Shown here: piece by piece, positions 53,068 through 61,806 of the stretch | How positions within the stretch are numbered: position 1 is the stretch's first letter | Layout: every line of letters begins with the position of its first letter | Assembly (NCBI RefSeq): GCF_038066715.1 | Contig: NZ_JBBUKT010000005.1 | Span: forward strand, 248,001-312,000 | Direction of reading: 5' to 3' | Length of the DNA stretch: 64,000 bases | From: Luteolibacter sp. Y139 | GTDB lineage: Bacteria; Verrucomicrobiota; Verrucomicrobiia; Verrucomicrobiales; Akkermansiaceae | Position numbers and translations under genes: made by a program | The notes under the pieces: model-generated | What the model saw: only the letters and a program-made list of their open reading frames with translations | Told to the model about the DNA's origin: nothing | The model's database searches: none

Positions 53068-53928
53068 ATGCGGCTTTCCAAGCGTCTTGTGTGGCTTCTC
53101 CTGCTTCTGCCGTGCTCGCTGCCGGCGCGGGCTGCTGAAGACGAGGCTTGGCGGGCGATTCTCGGGCGCTGGAAGCAGGCGTCGGAGAAGGAGATCAAAG
53201 GTGTTGAGGATGCCTTTGATCTTGAGGCATCCGCGAAGGAGGTGCGTGCCTGGATTTCTGCGGGTGCGCGGGAGATGGAGCCGGTGACGGAGAGGAGTGC
53301 CCGGCAGAAGTATTCGTATATCGCCTTTGATTTTATCGTCGCGAAGGGTTGGGCGGCGGCGGGAGACTATGAGAAGGCGCTGCGATATCTGAAGGCCGGG
53401 GCTGCCCAGCCGGGCGTGTTTCTCCATGAAACGCGGAATCCGAATTACTTCGCGCTCGATGTTTTCAAGCTCCACGCGGAGATCATGGCCCGTACCGGCA
53501 AGGTCTTCGATATCCCGTATTCGGGATACCAAGTGTTTGCGGGGCCGTCTTCAAAAGGGGTGTCGCGCTATGCTTTCGTCTGGGAGCCGGAGGGAGACGA
53601 AATTGGCAGCATCACGGTTCAGGGAGTGGACGAGGACGAGCAGCGTTTCGAAATCACGCTCCTCGAATGCGGGCCCGACAAGCGTTGTCGATATGGCGAC
53701 AGCGCTCAAGTGGTCAGCAAGCGAGGAAGGCTGAAGGTGTCCACGGCGGAGCGCCGGGACGGGTTCGTGCTGGTCTTGAGAGGCGTGACGAAATTCGTGG
53801 AATTCAAAGGTGAACTCATGGTTCCGTTCGTGCGTCCTTCGGAGCGGGCGAAGATCGAGCTGCGCCTTGATCGTGAGGACGGGATCGAGCAGCCGGTGGT
53901 GGCGATTGCGCGGATGGGGCAGATCTAG
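53068..53928 (+). CDS. Hypothetical secreted protein
   Basis: A 286-residue protein with a signal peptide (about residues 1-20, ending ARAAE). No domain is recognised; the mature part is mixed helical and beta with many charged residues. ATG 53068 is preceded directly by an in-frame GTG. A 33-base ACCGCAGAGAGCGCAGAG-type repeat (52903-52935) lies in the gap before it. Confidence 0.62.
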   Translation: MRLSKRLVWLLLLLPCSLPARAAEDEAWRAILGRWKQASEKEIKGVEDAFDLEASAKEVRAWISAGAREMEPVTERSARQKYSYIAFDFIVAKGWAAAGDYEKALRYLKAGAAQPGVFLHETRNPNYFALDVFKLHAEIMARTGKVFDIPYSGYQVFAGPSSKGVSRYAFVWEPEGDEIGSITVQGVDEDEQRFEITLLECGPDKRCRYGDSAQVVSKRGRLKVSTAERRDGFVLVLRGVTKFVEFKGELMVPFVRPSERAKIELRLDREDGIEQPVVAIARMGQI

Positions 53929-53955
53929 CGTTGGCCGCGTCCTTGTGGATGGGGA

Positions 53956-54030
53956 GCGGGAGTCTCACGATGCGGCTTTGTGGCCGCTAGTCAGCGACGC
54001 TCATAGAGACGCCGCTACAATTTGGTGGGC
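53956..54030. repeat. Intergenic repeat, family D (copy 2)
   Basis: GATGCGGCTTTGTGGCCGCT followed by AGTCAGCGACG...AGAGACGCCGCTACA, closely matching 51801-51866. Confidence 0.8.
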
Positions 54031-54066
54031 GAGCTGAGGGTTTCCGAGGGCGGTGAGAACTGCTTC

Positions 54067-54091
54067 GACCGCACTCGGAGAGTGCGGACTA
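54067..54091. repeat. Palindromic repeat, family C (copy 4)
   Basis: GACCGCACTCGGAGAGTGCG followed by GACTA. It is far from the RAYT gene at 40449 whose flanks carry the same palindrome, so it is a dispersed copy. Confidence 0.83.
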
Positions 54092-54372
54092 CTTTGGCGT
54101 GGGGGTCACTCTGGCACTCCACTATTCCCGAATGCCTCTATCGTGGAATTATTGGAGTGATGGATGGTCCGGTGTGAAGGGGTGGATGGGCGCGAATTGC
54201 TACGGGTGTTTCCGTAATTTTTGCGGGGTGGTTGGGGAGAGCGGTGGAGGTGGTGTGGGGTGGTCCGCGAGGGCGAGGTGGGTCCTTTCCGCGGGTGTGT
54301 GGCGAAAACGTCAGCGGGGGATTCGTTGAGAATGAGGTGGTTGTTAGGGCGGGTGGGGCTTTGACACCGAAA

Positions 54373-54412
54373 CGTCACCGGAAGTGTGACGCGAGCGTGA
54401 CGGAAGCGTCAC
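54373..54412. promoter_or_regulatory. Candidate operator: two adjacent inverted repeats
   Basis: Four half-sites: CGTCAC (54373), GTGACG (54386), GTGACG (54397) and CGTCAC (54407). Pairs one/two and three/four form inverted repeats with spacers of seven and four bases. TTGACA at 54361-54366 resembles a -35 box, but I see no good -10. The array ends 64 bases before the chosen start of the TpsB gene, so it probably binds a dimeric regulator of the operon. Unproven. Confidence 0.55.
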
Positions 54413-54475
54413 TTGAGGTGGATTGAGAGGGAACGGGGTGGGCGGCATATGGCGCGGGCTTTGAGGGAACCCACC

Positions 54476-56140
54476 ATGCCCGTCGTCCCGACATCCTTCC
54501 GACTTTTCCAACGTCCGCCGGGCGTGGGGTGGTTGTGTTTATTTGGGGTTATTTCCTCTGCGGTGGTTGCCGAGGAGGCAGGTCCGGCTCAGGCACCTGC
54601 CGCTGTTGCGGAAGCGGCGCCGGCACCGCGGCCGATGTATATCCGCCAGTATCGCGTGCGGGGATCGAAGACGCTGAGTGCGGCGGAGGTGCAGACGGCG
54701 GTGTATCCTTATCTCGGGCCGGGGCGCTTGCCGACGGATGTGGATGCGGCGCGGGCGGCGCTGGAGAAGGCCTATCACGACAAGGGCTTCAAGGCGGTGT
54801 CGGTGATCATTCCGGAGCAGCGGATCCGCCAGGGCATCGTGATGCTGCAGGTGGAGGAGAATCCGGTCGGGCGCTTGCGGGTGCGCGGGGCACAGTTCAC
54901 CTCGCCCTCGGCGATCACGTCGCAGGCGCACTCGATGGAGGAGGGCAAGCCGATCGACTTCACGGGTCTAACAGAAGAGGTGACGGCGATGAACCAGATC
55001 CCGGGCCGGACGGTGACGCCGTCGCTGAAGCCCGGCGTGGTGCCCGGCACGGTGGATGTGGATCTCACGGTGAAGGACGAGCTGCCGGCGCATGGCAGCC
55101 TGGAGCTGAACAACCGCTACAGCGCGGATACCGAGCCGCTGCGGCTGAATGGCGCGCTGTCCTATGACAATCTCTGGCAGCTGGGGCACTCGGCCGGTGT
55201 GAATTTCCAGATCGCTCCCGAGGACACCAATGACGCGCTGGTCTACGGCGGCTACTACATGGTGCGGCTGCAGGATCACCCGATGTGGTCGATCATGCTG
55301 CAAGGGACCAAGCAGGACAGCGATGTCTCGACGCTGGGTGGAGCGAACTCGTTGGGCCGCGGCGAGATCATCGGCATGCGTGCGATCCGGACGCTGCCGG
55401 TGGGGAAGAATCTCTATCACTCGCTGAGCCTGGGCTTCGACTACAAGCACTACAACGACTCGACGACCATCGGCGGCATCTCGCTGCCCGCGCCGATCAC
55501 CTACTATCCCTTCAGCGCGCTCTACACGGCATCGATCCAGGGCAAGGCGGCGACGAAGGACAAGGTGGACCGCATCGACATCAATGCGGGCGTGACGTGG
55601 GCCTTCCGCGGCCTCGGCGATTCCGAGTATGACTATGCGACGAAGCGCTACCTGGCGAACGGCGGCTTCATTTACTTCCGCGGCGATATTTCGAAGACGC
55701 GCGACCTGACGAATGGCTTCCAGTGGTTCGCGAAGATCCAGGGGCAGGCCTCGAACGAGCCGCTGATCAATGCGGAGCAGTTCTCCGGCGGCGGCCTTGG
55801 CACGGTGCGCGGCTACCTCGAGTCGGCGGTGGTGGGTGACGATGGCATCTTCGGCACCTTTGAATTCCGCAGTCCCTCGCTGCTGCCGAAGAGCTGGAGC
55901 CATGGCGAGGAAGACGACCTGCGCGTGTATGCCTTCATCGATGGCGGCGTGACCAGCATCCACGATGCGCTGCCGGCGCAGAGCAGCGGCGAGCAGCTGG
56001 GCAGTGTCGGTATTGGCACACGCGGGCGGATGTTCGAGCACTTCAATGGTTCGCTGGATGCTGCCTATCCGCTTTTCGACAGTCCCACGGGCGACGACCA
56101 AAACGTGATGTACACCTTCCGCCTGTGGGGCGACTTCTGA
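54476..56140 (+). CDS. TpsB/ShlB-type outer-membrane transporter of a two-partner secretion system
   Basis: A 554-residue outer-membrane protein of the FhaC/ShlB family, which exports a large TpsA exoprotein. After a signal peptide (about residues 1-35) comes a POTRA domain (about 45-130, YIRQYRVRGSKTLSAAEVQ), a second POTRA region (about 135-200) and a 16-strand-type beta-barrel (about 210-554, opening HGSLELNNRYS). The conserved VRGY motif of the L6 loop is present (GGGLGTVRGYLESA). ATG 54476 was chosen because GAGGGA lies about nine bases upstream; 54449 is an alternative. First gene of the operon; its likely partner starts at 62739. Confidence 0.92.
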   Translation: MPVVPTSFRLFQRPPGVGWLCLFGVISSAVVAEEAGPAQAPAAVAEAAPAPRPMYIRQYRVRGSKTLSAAEVQTAVYPYLGPGRLPTDVDAARAALEKAYHDKGFKAVSVIIPEQRIRQGIVMLQVEENPVGRLRVRGAQFTSPSAITSQAHSMEEGKPIDFTGLTEEVTAMNQIPGRTVTPSLKPGVVPGTVDVDLTVKDELPAHGSLELNNRYSADTEPLRLNGALSYDNLWQLGHSAGVNFQIAPEDTNDALVYGGYYMVRLQDHPMWSIMLQGTKQDSDVSTLGGANSLGRGEIIGMRAIRTLPVGKNLYHSLSLGFDYKHYNDSTTIGGISLPAPITYYPFSALYTASIQGKAATKDKVDRIDINAGVTWAFRGLGDSEYDYATKRYLANGGFIYFRGDISKTRDLTNGFQWFAKIQGQASNEPLINAEQFSGGGLGTVRGYLESAVVGDDGIFGTFEFRSPSLLPKSWSHGEEDDLRVYAFIDGGVTSIHDALPAQSSGEQLGSVGIGTRGRMFEHFNGSLDAAYPLFDSPTGDDQNVMYTFRLWGDF

Positions 56141-56181
56141 CCGATTGCCGATTGATTTGATCCTTCCCGATTCGTTTCACC

Positions 56182-58050
56182 ATGACCTTCCGTCTTTTCA
56201 CCATCTCCGCGCTGCTTGCCGCAGCTCCACTTCACGCCGCTGACGAAAAAGCAGCCGACGGCTGGTGGAATCCCGCGTGGACGCAACGCCAGAAGATCAC
56301 GATCGATGCCGGTGCGGAAACCAAGCTGCCTGATGCGACCGGCCCGGCGAGCGTGCTGATCCGCCTGCATGATGGCAATTTCCAGTTCGACAAGGTGGCG
56401 CAGGGCGGCGCGGACCTGCGCTTCGTGGGCGACGATGGCACGGTCTATCCGCACCAGGTGGAGAAGTTCGACTCCTCGCTGCTCAATGAAGGCCTGGTGT
56501 GGGTGAAGGTGCCGGAGATCTCGCCGGGCGGGCCGACGACCTTCAATCTCTACTATGGCAATGGCGCGCCGGACGCGGGCAACAAGCCGACGGATGCGTA
56601 CGACGAGAATACCGCGGCGCTCTATCACTTCGCCGAGACGGCGGGCAATCCCGCAGACGCGACCGCGAATGCGAACAATGCCTCGAACGCTGGCGTGTCC
56701 TCGCAAGGCTCGCTGGTGGGGAACGGCCTGCGCCTGCTCGGCAACGGCGAGCCGGTAACCATCCCGCCGACGCCATCGCTGGCGTGGTCGGAAGGACAGG
56801 CCGCGACGGTGTCCGTGTGGATCAATCCTTCGGCGCTGGAAGCGAATGCGGTGATCCTTTCCCGCAGTGAAGGTGGCAAGTTGTTCCGCCTGGTTTTGGA
56901 CAAGGGCGTGCCGGTCGTGGAAGTCGGCAGCACGCGCAGCACGGCCGGAGCTCCGCTGCCGGAGAAGGCATGGGCCCACCTCGCGGTGGTCAGCAATGCC
57001 GGTGCGGTGAAGCTTTATGTGAATGGCGCGGAATACTCGCTCGCCCAGGCAGCGCTGCCTGCGCTGAACAGCGCGATCGCCATCGGCGGAGATGGCACGG
57101 GTGGCCGCTTCAAGGGTGAGATCGATGAGCTTCGTTTCGACAAGGTGGCACGCAGCGGCGGCTGGGTGAAGCTGGCTGCGGTTTCGCAGGGCACCACGGA
57201 TGCCGCGCAGCGTCTGGTTTCGCTTGGCTCCGCGGACGCGGGCACGGGCGGTGGCGAGAAGAAGCACAGCGGCGGTGTGATGGAGCACCTGGCGCTCTTC
57301 GGCGACATCGCGCACAACATGATGTTCGACGGCTGGATGGCGATCGGCGTGTGCATCATCATGATCATCGCGGGCTGGACGGTCGCGATCAAGAAGTTCG
57401 CCTACCTCAACTCGATCGACAAGGGCACGAAGGAATTCATGCGGCTGTGGAAGAACCTTTCCAGCGACTTGACCGCGCTCGATCACAGCGACAAGGCCAG
57501 CGTGAAGAGCCTGGGCGGCACTGCTCCCGATACGGCCACCGAGGCACTGATCCGCAAGTCGCCGCTGTTTGAAATCTATCAGATCGGGTCGACCGAGATC
57601 CGCCACCGCCTGGAGCAAGACCGCGCGCACCGCAAGGGCCTGACGGGTCGCTCGATCCAGGCGATCCGCGCCAGCCTCGATGGCGGCCTGGTCCATGAGA
57701 CACACCGCCTGACGAACGGGCTGGTGTTCCTCACAATGAGCATCGCGGGTGGCCCGTATGTCGGCCTGCTCGGCACGGTGGTCGGGGTGATGATCACCTT
57801 CGCGATCATCGCGAAGAGCGGCGAGGTGAACGTGAACTCGATCGCGCCCGGCATTGCGTCCGCGCTGCTGGCGACGGTGGTCGGCCTGGTTGTCGCGATC
57901 CCGGCGCTCTTCATTTACAGCTACCTGAACTCGCGCATCAAGAACGCCACAGCGCTGATGCAGGTCTTCATCGACGAGTTCGTCGCGAAGATGGCCGAGT
58001 TCTACCAAGGGTCGGAAAACTCCGGCACGGTCTCCAAGACCATCGAGTAA
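56182..58050 (+). CDS. ExbB/TolQ-family proton channel with a DUF2341/LamG-like ectodomain
   Basis: A 622-residue fusion. A signal peptide (about residues 1-22) is followed by a DUF2341-type domain (about 25-130, WWNPAWTQRQKITIDAG), then a LamG/concanavalin-like domain (about 150-350, with VSVWINPSALEANAVIL and GEIDELRFDKVARS). The C-terminal half has one membrane helix near residue 390 and the MotA/TolQ/ExbB domain (about 470-610, TMSIAGGPYVGLLGTVVGVM). Canonical ExbB is about 240 residues, so the large exported N-terminal part is additional. It should form the inner-membrane motor with the ExbD encoded 25 bases downstream. Confidence 0.9.
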   Translation: MTFRLFTISALLAAAPLHAADEKAADGWWNPAWTQRQKITIDAGAETKLPDATGPASVLIRLHDGNFQFDKVAQGGADLRFVGDDGTVYPHQVEKFDSSLLNEGLVWVKVPEISPGGPTTFNLYYGNGAPDAGNKPTDAYDENTAALYHFAETAGNPADATANANNASNAGVSSQGSLVGNGLRLLGNGEPVTIPPTPSLAWSEGQAATVSVWINPSALEANAVILSRSEGGKLFRLVLDKGVPVVEVGSTRSTAGAPLPEKAWAHLAVVSNAGAVKLYVNGAEYSLAQAALPALNSAIAIGGDGTGGRFKGEIDELRFDKVARSGGWVKLAAVSQGTTDAAQRLVSLGSADAGTGGGEKKHSGGVMEHLALFGDIAHNMMFDGWMAIGVCIIMIIAGWTVAIKKFAYLNSIDKGTKEFMRLWKNLSSDLTALDHSDKASVKSLGGTAPDTATEALIRKSPLFEIYQIGSTEIRHRLEQDRAHRKGLTGRSIQAIRASLDGGLVHETHRLTNGLVFLTMSIAGGPYVGLLGTVVGVMITFAIIAKSGEVNVNSIAPGIASALLATVVGLVVAIPALFIYSYLNSRIKNATALMQVFIDEFVAKMAEFYQGSENSGTVSKTIE

Positions 58051-58075
58051 TCCCTAACAAAACCAACGTCCTGCC

Positions 58076-58483
58076 ATGGCCTCTGCCGACGACAAGAGCT
58101 ACGACGACATCAACGTCACGCCGATGGTGGACCTCTACCTGGTGCTGCTGCTGATTTTCATCATCATGACCACTGCCGGCGTGCAGGGGGTGAAGGTGGA
58201 GCTGCCGCGCGCGAGCAAGGCGGCCGCGCCGAAGATGGACGGCCCGAAGATGCAGGCCATCACCGTGGACAACCAGGGCAAGATCCGCCTGAACACCACG
58301 CCGATCGGCTCGCTGGCCGAGCTGGAAAGCAAGCTGAGTGCGGTGAAAGCCGCCGCCCCGGAAACGCCGGTGGTGGTGCGCGGTGACCGTGCCGCGCAGT
58401 ACCAGGGTGTGATGGACGTGCTCGATGTGGTCGGGCGCGTGGGCATCACGAAGATCGGCCTTGCCACCGAACCCGCCAAGTAA
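58076..58483 (+). CDS. ExbD/TolR-family protein
   Basis: A 135-residue inner-membrane protein with one N-terminal helix (about residues 18-40). The proton-relay Asp lies in INVTPMVDLYLVLLLIF, the family signature. The periplasmic domain includes the family's usual ending (VMDVLDVVGRVGITKIGLAT). It should pair with the preceding ExbB to convert proton-motive force into motion of the TonB-like protein encoded next. Confidence 0.93.
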   Translation: MASADDKSYDDINVTPMVDLYLVLLLIFIIMTTAGVQGVKVELPRASKAAAPKMDGPKMQAITVDNQGKIRLNTTPIGSLAELESKLSAVKAAAPETPVVVRGDRAAQYQGVMDVLDVVGRVGITKIGLATEPAK

Positions 58484-58488
58484 CCGTC

Positions 58489-59154
58489 ATGGCTTTCGCA
58501 GAAAAGATCATCAGCGGTGTCATTGGCCTGAGTGTGGCCTTTGTCGCGCTCGCGTTCACGTCCTGCAGCAAGGAGGAGCCGAAGAAGAAAAAGGCCGCGG
58601 TCGTCGAGATCACGCTGCCGCCTCCTCCTCCACCACCGCCGCCGCCGCCACCACCACCGAAGGAAGAACCGCCGCCGGAGGAGCAGAAGCAGGAGATGAT
58701 CGCGCAGGAGGAGATTCCGCAGGAGGCTCCGCCCGAGCCCGATGCATCGAATGATGAGCCTGCGGGAGACAATGGCGCCGACCTTCCCTCGGGGAATGGT
58801 GAGGGCAATGGCTTCGGCCCAGGTGGCAAGGGAGGCAAGGGCGGCACTGGCAGCGGTCGCCGCGGCATTCCCGCCGGCAAGTATGACGGCGCGGCGCGGA
58901 TGCTGATCCGCACGCTGCAAGCCGAGTTGACGCGCAATTCGAAGACGAGCCATGCGGCCTTCAGCGCGAAGGTGGCAGTGTGGGTCGATTCCACCGGTCG
59001 CGTGACGAAGGTGAAGCTGAGTGGTTCCTCCGGTAGCTCCACGGCGGACGACGCGCTCCGCAACGACCTGATCGGCTTCCAACTCCCCGAGTCGCTGCCT
59101 TCCGACATGCCGATGCCGATCCACATGCGGCTCTCCGGCAAGAAGACCAAGTGA
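58489..59154 (+). CDS. TonB-like energy transducer
   Basis: A 221-residue protein. An N-terminal helix (about residues 6-25) is followed by a run of about fourteen prolines (38-52) and an acidic Pro/Glu stretch, the periplasm-spanning part. A Gly-rich linker (about 90-125) leads to a C-terminal TonB-type domain (about 140-221; VAVWVDSTGRVTKVKLSGSS, then IGFQLPESLP). Cys26 follows the helix (TSCSK), so a lipid-modified form is possible, which would be unusual for TonB. It starts five bases after exbD. Confidence 0.88.
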   Translation: MAFAEKIISGVIGLSVAFVALAFTSCSKEEPKKKKAAVVEITLPPPPPPPPPPPPPPKEEPPPEEQKQEMIAQEEIPQEAPPEPDASNDEPAGDNGADLPSGNGEGNGFGPGGKGGKGGTGSGRRGIPAGKYDGAARMLIRTLQAELTRNSKTSHAAFSAKVAVWVDSTGRVTKVKLSGSSGSSTADDALRNDLIGFQLPESLPSDMPMPIHMRLSGKKTK

Positions 59155-59201
59155 TCCCGATTTCCCCCTGCAAGGCCAACTGATTGACCTTTTTCATCCC
59201 A

Positions 59202-61049
59202 ATGCTCCGCTACGATTCCCACCTCCCTCTTTCCACGTTGCTCGCGCTTACCTTGCAAGCGGGACTGCTGCACGCCCAGGAGGCCGCCCCCGGAGGGGCG
59301 GTTCCTGAGGAACCCGGCAGCGACCTGCCGGCTCTAACAGAGCCGCAGACCACGGCGCCGGTCGATGCCGCGAATGGTCCTGCCGCAATGATGGCCGGCG
59401 GCGGCGTTTCCCAGAACGTGACCATCAACCTGATCAACCGCCTGGTGAAGCGCGGGGTGCTGAGCGCGGAAGACGCGAAGGACCTCGTGACGATGGCGCA
59501 GGCCGATGCCGAAGCGGCGCGGCTGCGCGATGAGTCGATGCGGGTCGCGATTGCCGATGCTTCCGCGCCACCGGTGGAGCAGGGCGATGTGGGCGTGAGC
59601 TACGTGCCGGAGCCGGTGAAGCAGCAGATGCAGACCGAGATCAAGGCGCAGCTGATGGCGGAGGCGCGCGAGCGTGAGTATTCCGCGAAGAATCCGGAGC
59701 CGGAGTGGAAGAAGCAGTGGAAGGTCTTCGGTGACCTGCGCACGCGCTACGAGGGCACCTACTTCGGCGATAGCAACGACAACACCGGCGCCTTCCCGAA
59801 CTTCAACGCGATCAACACCGGCGCGCCCTTCGATGTCTCGGGCACGCAGTTCTCGCCGCAGCTCAACGTCGACCAGGACCGCGATCGTTTCCGCTTCCGC
59901 TTCCGGGCGGGTGCTGCGATCGAGCTTGAGGACGGCTTCAGCGGTGGCTTCCGGGTGGCGACGGGCGAGAGCAGCTCGCCGGTCTCGCCGAACCAATCCT
60001 TCGGTGCTTCGGGCGGCAACTTCTCGAAGTATGCGCTGTGGCTGGACCGGGCGTTCCTCTCCTACAACTTCGGCAAGCAGCTGGATGCGGATGTGAACAT
60101 CGACATCGGGCGCTTTGACAATCCGTTCTTCTCGTCCGAGGTGATGTGGGATGATGACATCGGGATGGACGGGATCGCGATCCGCGGTTCGCACCAGGTC
60201 AATGACACGGTGAAGGTCTTCGGCAGCGGCGGTGCATTCCCGATCTTCAACACCGACTACAATTTCGCGACGAACAATCCGGCGAAGTTCGAGAGCACGG
60301 ACAAGTACCTCTTCGCCGGGCAGATCGGCGTGAACCTGAAGCTCAAGGAGGACCTGACGGCGAAGTTCGCGGTGGCCTACTATGACTTTAGTGGAGCCGA
60401 GGGCGAGTTTTCCACGCCTTACACGCCGCTGACCTCATCGGATGCGGGCGATACCGATGGCACGCGCCCGTCCTTCGCGCAGAAGGGGAATACCTACATG
60501 CCGCTGCGGGTGATCATCCCGGATGCGAGCAATGGCTTCGGCACGACGAACCAGTGGCAGTACTTTGGCCTGGCGACGCCGTTCAAGAACGTGACGATGA
60601 CCGGCCGCCTCGACTACGACGGCTACGAGCCGATCCGCCTGTCCGCGGTGGGTGAGCTGATCAAGAACGTGGCCTTCGACGAAGGCCGCCTGTCCGCCTA
60701 TGGCGTGAACAACCGGGGTCCGACCGGTGCGGGTGGCAACAGCGCCTTCGAAGGTGGCGACTCGGCGTGGTTCCTCAATCTGATCGCCGGCAGCCCGTCC
60801 TTCGACAAGCGCGGCGACTGGAATGCCTTCCTCGGCTACCGCTATGTGGAGTCGGATGCTGTCATCGACGGCTTCACCGATTCCGACTTCGGCGGCGGTG
60901 GCACCAACATGAAGGGCTTCACCATCGGTGGAAACTACGCCCTCTCGCCCTCGGTGCGCCTCGGTGCGCGCTGGATGAGCGCCAATGAAATCGCAGGACC
61001 CACGCTGCAGAGCGACGTCCTCCAGTTCGACATCAACGCCAAGTTCTAA
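59202..61049 (+). CDS. Putative porin (Porin_5-like) with an N-terminal coiled coil
   Basis: A 615-residue outer-membrane protein with a signal peptide (about residues 1-25). Residues ~70-110 (VTINLINRLVKRGVLSAEDA...LVTMAQADAEAAR) match the N-terminal segment of putative porins. The rest is beta-barrel-like, with alternating aromatic residues, many Asp/Gly/Asn loops and a terminal Phe (LQFDINAKF). It may supply a channel for a small substrate or an outer-membrane partner for the TonB protein. A start at 59184 is possible, but 59202 gives the better signal peptide. Confidence 0.85.
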   Translation: MLRYDSHLPLSTLLALTLQAGLLHAQEAAPGGAVPEEPGSDLPALTEPQTTAPVDAANGPAAMMAGGGVSQNVTINLINRLVKRGVLSAEDAKDLVTMAQADAEAARLRDESMRVAIADASAPPVEQGDVGVSYVPEPVKQQMQTEIKAQLMAEAREREYSAKNPEPEWKKQWKVFGDLRTRYEGTYFGDSNDNTGAFPNFNAINTGAPFDVSGTQFSPQLNVDQDRDRFRFRFRAGAAIELEDGFSGGFRVATGESSSPVSPNQSFGASGGNFSKYALWLDRAFLSYNFGKQLDADVNIDIGRFDNPFFSSEVMWDDDIGMDGIAIRGSHQVNDTVKVFGSGGAFPIFNTDYNFATNNPAKFESTDKYLFAGQIGVNLKLKEDLTAKFAVAYYDFSGAEGEFSTPYTPLTSSDAGDTDGTRPSFAQKGNTYMPLRVIIPDASNGFGTTNQWQYFGLATPFKNVTMTGRLDYDGYEPIRLSAVGELIKNVAFDEGRLSAYGVNNRGPTGAGGNSAFEGGDSAWFLNLIAGSPSFDKRGDWNAFLGYRYVESDAVIDGFTDSDFGGGGTNMKGFTIGGNYALSPSVRLGARWMSANEIAGPTLQSDVLQFDINAKF

Positions 61050-61051
61050 CC

Positions 61052-61717
61052 ATGTCCCGCTCCCTTTTGCTCCTTTCCGCCTGCCTGTTGCCCTTCGCCG
61101 CCGTGCGCGGTGAGGAAGCCGCTGCCGCGGAAGACCCGCAAGCCGCCGCGAATGCCAAGCTGCGCACGGCGCTGCGCGATAGCATGCTCCAACTCCGGAC
61201 CGCCCAGACCGAGGCCCAGCAGGCCAAGGCCGACAAGGAGGCTGCCGATGCGAAGATCACCGAGCTGACCAAGAAGGCCGACGCGCTGGCGAAGCAGTCG
61301 GCCGAAGACCAGGCGGCCTCGAAGAAATCGATCGAGAGGCTGACGGTGGACTACAAGTCGCTGGAAGAGAAATACGGTGCGCTAGATGCGACGCTGGCGA
61401 AGTGGAAGGAGGGCTATACCAAGGCCGCCGCGGTCGCGAATGCGAAGGAAGCGGAGCGTGCGAAGCTGGCCGACGAGAAGTCGGTGCTGCAGGCGAAGGT
61501 GCGCGATCACAAGGCGCAGAACCTGGAGCTCTATCGCCTGGCGACCGAGATCCTGGAGCGCTACCGCAGCTTCAGCGTGGGTGAAGCGCTCAAGGCGCGT
61601 GAACCCTTCACCGGCATCACCAAGGCGCGCCTTGATACGCTGGTGCAGGACTATCGTGACAAGGTGGAGGATGCACGAATTCCCGCCGAAGGAGAAAAGA
61701 AGAAACCTACCCCCTGA
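61052..61717 (+). CDS. Periplasmic coiled-coil protein of the secretion operon
   Basis: A 221-residue protein with a signal peptide (about residues 1-19) and a long coiled coil (about 30-160, Ala/Lys/Glu-rich heptads such as AQTEAQQAKADKEAADAK). A short conserved-looking C-terminal segment follows (LYRLATEILERYRSFSVGEA, then REPFTGITKARLDTLVQDY). It starts two bases after the porin stop. It could be a periplasmic adaptor or chaperone, but that is inference from position. Confidence 0.75.
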   Translation: MSRSLLLLSACLLPFAAVRGEEAAAAEDPQAAANAKLRTALRDSMLQLRTAQTEAQQAKADKEAADAKITELTKKADALAKQSAEDQAASKKSIERLTVDYKSLEEKYGALDATLAKWKEGYTKAAAVANAKEAERAKLADEKSVLQAKVRDHKAQNLELYRLATEILERYRSFSVGEALKAREPFTGITKARLDTLVQDYRDKVEDARIPAEGEKKKPTP

Positions 61718-61806
61718 TCGCAGCGGATCACCTGCGCCGGAGTTGATTTGTTCCACTGCTCCCGTCCCCCTCTTTCCCCCGATTGTTCCCGTTCCCTTTT
61801 GTTTTC

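Larger units (their letters stand above)
53929..54475. other. Long intergenic region upstream of the secretion operon
   Basis: About 550 bases with no convincing gene. It holds a family-D repeat (53956-54030), a family-C palindrome (54067-54091), a weak hairpin followed by T residues (54201-54222), and the double inverted repeat at 54373-54412. The promoter for the secretion operon should lie in its last 150 bases. Confidence 0.65.
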
